DNA of 37,500 nucleotides, taken from NCBI RefSeq assembly GCF_003491305.1, contig NZ_CP022706.1:230001-267500 (forward strand), read 5' to 3'. Positions 35,334 through 37,500 of this stretch are shown one piece after another; position 1 is the first letter of the stretch, and each line of letters starts with the position of its first letter. This DNA is from Methanobacterium sp. BAmetb5 (GTDB lineage Archaea > Methanobacteriota > Methanobacteria > Methanobacteriales > Methanobacteriaceae). Made by a program: the position numbers and the translations under genes. The notes below the pieces were generated by a model. That model saw only the letters and a list, made by a program, of their open reading frames with translations, did no database searches and had not been told where the DNA came from.

Positions 35334-36569
35334 ATGATCAATACTAAGAATAATAATTATACTCCTTTAATCCCTGAAGAAGCGGTTATGGCTCTGGTCA
35401 GAGAATGGTCCCTGAGGGAAAGGAATGGGGATGAAAATGCTCGCCAGTGGGCGGCCCAGGAGTTGAAGGCTTTCCTGGTGGAAACTGCCGACGGCACTTA
35501 CACTTTAAAATCACAGATAAAGGATGATTCCTCGGAAACCATGCACACCACCCATGGTGCACTTCGGGAAGCCCGTGAAAAATTCGCAGAACCATCCCAG
35601 TTAAGTGGAAGGGAGAATATCGCTATCCTGGATATTTGCAGTGGACTGGGAGTCAATGCAGCCGCAGCACTGGAGAACTTAAAAGATCCCATCCAAGGTT
35701 GGAAGATGGAACACTTGGTCCTGGATATGGTGGAAATATCATGGGAAACCCTGGCAGCCACCTTAATAATTCCCAGCATCTCTGAATATCATGATATTAT
35801 TAGGAAGGCCGTAGAAAATTACCTGGTAGAACATGGTTTACTCTCATTTTCCTGGGAAAAAAAAGAAATACCTCCCTCTGTGGATATCCAGGTGCACTGT
35901 AAAGATGCCCGGAAAATGGTGGTTGAAATTCCAGAAAACAGGGATTACGATGCTGTATTTCTGGATCCCTTCAGCCCGGCCAGATCACCCGAGCTTTACA
36001 CCAACGAATTCCTTTCTAAACTTGCAAATTTACTAAAAAATGATGGTGTTATTATAACCTACACCTCTGCCGCCCCGGTGCGCTACGCCCTTTTAAACAC
36101 AGGACTGGAAATCGGTGAAGGTCCAGCTCTGGGAAGAAGTGGTGGAACCATAGCCTCACCTTCCATAAATAGGATAACCAAACCCCTGAAAGCTGCTGAT
36201 GAACGTATGGTGGCCCTTTCTGATGCAGGGATACCCTACAGAGACCCTGATTTAAACGCTTCAACCGAGGACATACTCAATAACAGGCACAAAGAGAGAA
36301 TGGAAGTAAGAGGAGAGTCCAAATTGGCTTCTACCGTTAAAACTCCAGTATACTTGGTCAATGATATGGGTGATGAGCGCCAGAAACGGCGGGTGCTTAA
36401 TCATTTGAAGAAATTTAATATTCATAGCTTAAATGACCCTAAAGTGCGGTTCCTGGTCTGCCCTCAGTTTCCACAGTGCATATGCCATTGTCATCAGGAA
36501 CGGCCAACAACATCAAGGGGAAGAATCAAAGAAATGGAAAAGAGAATGGAGATTATATCCAATCCATGA
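35334..36569 (+). CDS. MnmC-like SAM-dependent methyltransferase with Cys/His-rich C-terminus
   Basis: The 411-residue form starts MINTKNNNYTPLIPEEA; upstream in-frame codons give an unlikely poly-Phe/Lys leader. The SAM site is ILDICSGLGVNAAAALE (about residue 100). The block DAVFLDPFSPARSPELYTNEFL and TYTSAAPVRYALLNTGLEIGEGPALGRSGG is that of the MnmC methyltransferase domain (DUF752), which finishes 5-methylaminomethyl-uridine at the tRNA wobble position. There is no FAD oxidase domain. The last 50 residues add VCPQFPQCICHCH, a four-Cys, two-His cluster that could hold metal or contact RNA. It reads toward tgtA, another tRNA-modifying enzyme, 226 bases away. The substrate is not proven. 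Confidence 0.88.
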   Translation: MINTKNNNYTPLIPEEAVMALVREWSLRERNGDENARQWAAQELKAFLVETADGTYTLKSQIKDDSSETMHTTHGALREAREKFAEPSQLSGRENIAILDICSGLGVNAAAALENLKDPIQGWKMEHLVLDMVEISWETLAATLIIPSISEYHDIIRKAVENYLVEHGLLSFSWEKKEIPPSVDIQVHCKDARKMVVEIPENRDYDAVFLDPFSPARSPELYTNEFLSKLANLLKNDGVIITYTSAAPVRYALLNTGLEIGEGPALGRSGGTIASPSINRITKPLKAADERMVALSDAGIPYRDPDLNASTEDILNNRHKERMEVRGESKLASTVKTPVYLVNDMGDERQKRRVLNHLKKFNIHSLNDPKVRFLVCPQFPQCICHCHQERPTTSRGRIKEMEKRMEIISNP

Positions 36570-36756
36570 AAAATTTAAGGGAATAAAATGAATTGTCACT
36601 TTAATAACCCTCCCTAATGGTAATTCCTACAGTAAATATGGGTTTTTATTAAGGATAAGGAATATAATCTAAGATTAACTATACCATAATCATTAAAACA
36701 TCAAACTTAAATTATTAACAATCTCTTTATGGAATTTTTCAGATTATGAGTTTCGT

Positions 36757-36764
36757 TTTATAAA
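36757..36764 (+). promoter_or_regulatory. TATA box candidate for tgtA
   Basis: TTTATAAA is centred about 36 bases before the TTG start. A start site about 25 bases downstream leaves a leader of about ten bases that contains the GGTGA ribosome-binding site. Confidence 0.45.
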
Positions 36765-36795
36765 GATTCTAAAGATTTTACGAAAGGTGAAGAAT

Positions 36796-37500
36796 TTGAA
36801 CTTTGAGATAAAGTATAAAGATGGCCGGGGAAGAGTGGGAGTCCTTAAAACTCCCCATGGAACCATAAAAACCCCTGCTTTGATGCCAGTCATACATCCT
36901 GGAAAACAGACCATCCAGGTCGCTGATTACGGAGCGGAGGTAGTGATCACCAATGCTTACCTCATTTACAAAAATGAGGAACTGCGGGAAAAAGCCCTAC
37001 AAGACGGGGTTCATGAACTCATAAACTTCCCGGGACCCATTATCACTGATTCGGGATCATTCCAGCTCTCCCTGTATGGAGATGTGGAGGTATCCAACCA
37101 GGAAATAGTGGAGTTTCAGGAAAAGATCGGGACGGATATTGGAACATCTCTGGACATACCCACACCACCCTCGGTTAAAAGGGAACGTGCTGAAAAAGAA
37201 CTTAAAATCACCCTCCAGAGAGCCCAGGAAGCACTGGAGGTTCGAAAGGAACTTATGTTAAACTCAGTGGTCCAGGGATCCACCTTTACTGACCTGCGCA
37301 GTGAATGTGCCCAGGCACTGGGAGAAATGGACTTCCAGGTACACCCCATCGGGGCAGTGGTACCACTCATGGAATCGTACCGTTACCACGAACTGGTGGA
37401 TGTGGTCATGTCCTCGGTGAGTTATCTACCTGATTCCCGGCCCCGCCACCTTATGGGTGCTGGTCACCCCATGTTATTTTCACTGGCAGTGGCCATGGGC
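36796..37500 (+). CDS. tgtA: Archaeosine tRNA-guanine transglycosylase (5' part, runs off the window)
   Basis: The reading frame is open for 235 codons to the window edge. TgtA swaps guanine-15 of archaeal tRNAs for preQ0, the first step to archaeosine. The N-terminus NFEIKYKDGRGRVGVLKTPHG and TPALMPVIHPGKQTI match the family. Asp85 in the TDSGSFQLS motif is the conserved catalytic aspartate, and VVQGSTFTDLR is part of the base pocket. The start is a TTG codon with GGTGA five bases upstream. A GTG three codons earlier overlaps that site, and the first in-frame ATG is at codon 30, inside the conserved domain. The C-terminal PUA-like part is outside. Confidence 0.95.
   Translation, partial: MNFEIKYKDGRGRVGVLKTPHGTIKTPALMPVIHPGKQTIQVADYGAEVVITNAYLIYKNEELREKALQDGVHELINFPGPIITDSGSFQLSLYGDVEVSNQEIVEFQEKIGTDIGTSLDIPTPPSVKRERAEKELKITLQRAQEALEVRKELMLNSVVQGSTFTDLRSECAQALGEMDFQVHPIGAVVPLMESYRYHELVDVVMSSVSYLPDSRPRHLMGAGHPMLFSLAVAMG

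Overview
The window is from a methanogenic archaeon of the order Methanobacteriales, most likely Methanobacterium or a close relative. The evidence is a set of lineage markers: an AtwA-type double ATPase (methyl-coenzyme M reductase activation), MfnB (methanofuran synthesis), CofC (F420 synthesis), archaeal NadM, the start of archaeosine tRNA-guanine transglycosylase, an archaeal-type prolyl-tRNA synthetase tail, and a pseudomurein-binding-repeat protein, a motif tied to pseudomurein-walled methanogens. Genes are compact. Intergenic DNA is very AT-rich, with GGTGA/GGAGG ribosome-binding sites and T-rich terminators. No tRNA, rRNA, CRISPR array, insertion sequence or prophage was seen.

Layout. 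Positions 1-4251 (+): the tail of proS, a membrane-anchored unknown, cofC-thiD (overlapping), a zinc-ribbon/SHOCT protein and a methyltransferase. Positions 4340-6144 (-): an arylacetate-CoA ligase with an ACT-domain partner. Positions 6477-11028 (-): an oxygen and stress-defence island with Fe superoxide dismutase, peroxiredoxin, ferritin, two short rubredoxins, a Pyr_excise-type DNA glycosylase, a universal stress protein and a flavoredoxin-like flavoprotein. Positions 11082-12815 (-): the AtwA-like ATPase. Positions 13129-18035 (+): nadM-moaE (overlapping), an HD phosphohydrolase, ubiX-cbiT (overlapping), a membrane protein of unknown function and a small pseudomurein-binding-repeat protein. 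Positions 18264-23486 (-): mobA, guaB, mfnB and an overlapping pair of Fe-S proteins resembling LutA/LutB (CCG and LUD families).

Positions 23958-34271 form a cell-surface glycan locus. A zinc-ribbon/PH-like protein is followed by two GT2 enzymes, a Wzx-type flippase, a methyltransferase, two GT4 enzymes and a third GT2. On the opposite strand lie a DPM1-like GT2 and a DUF2304 membrane protein. The flippase and methyltransferase are visibly more AT-rich than their neighbours, which suggests a swapped cassette. Positions 34413-37500 hold an iron-sulfur flavoprotein (-), an MnmC-like methyltransferase (+) and the 5' part of tgtA (+).

Several genes serve one-carbon and hydrogen methanogenesis cofactors: F420 (cofC), methanofuran (mfnB), molybdopterin/MGD for formylmethanofuran dehydrogenase (moaE, mobA), corrinoid (cbiT) and MCR activation (atwA). 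I found no clearly new multi-gene system. The best leads are the orphan LutA/LutB-like pair in a methanogen, the zinc-ribbon/PH-like protein that heads the glycan locus behind a candidate operator, the signal-less pseudomurein-binding-repeat protein, and candidate operators in front of the rubredoxin, ferritin and guaB genes.
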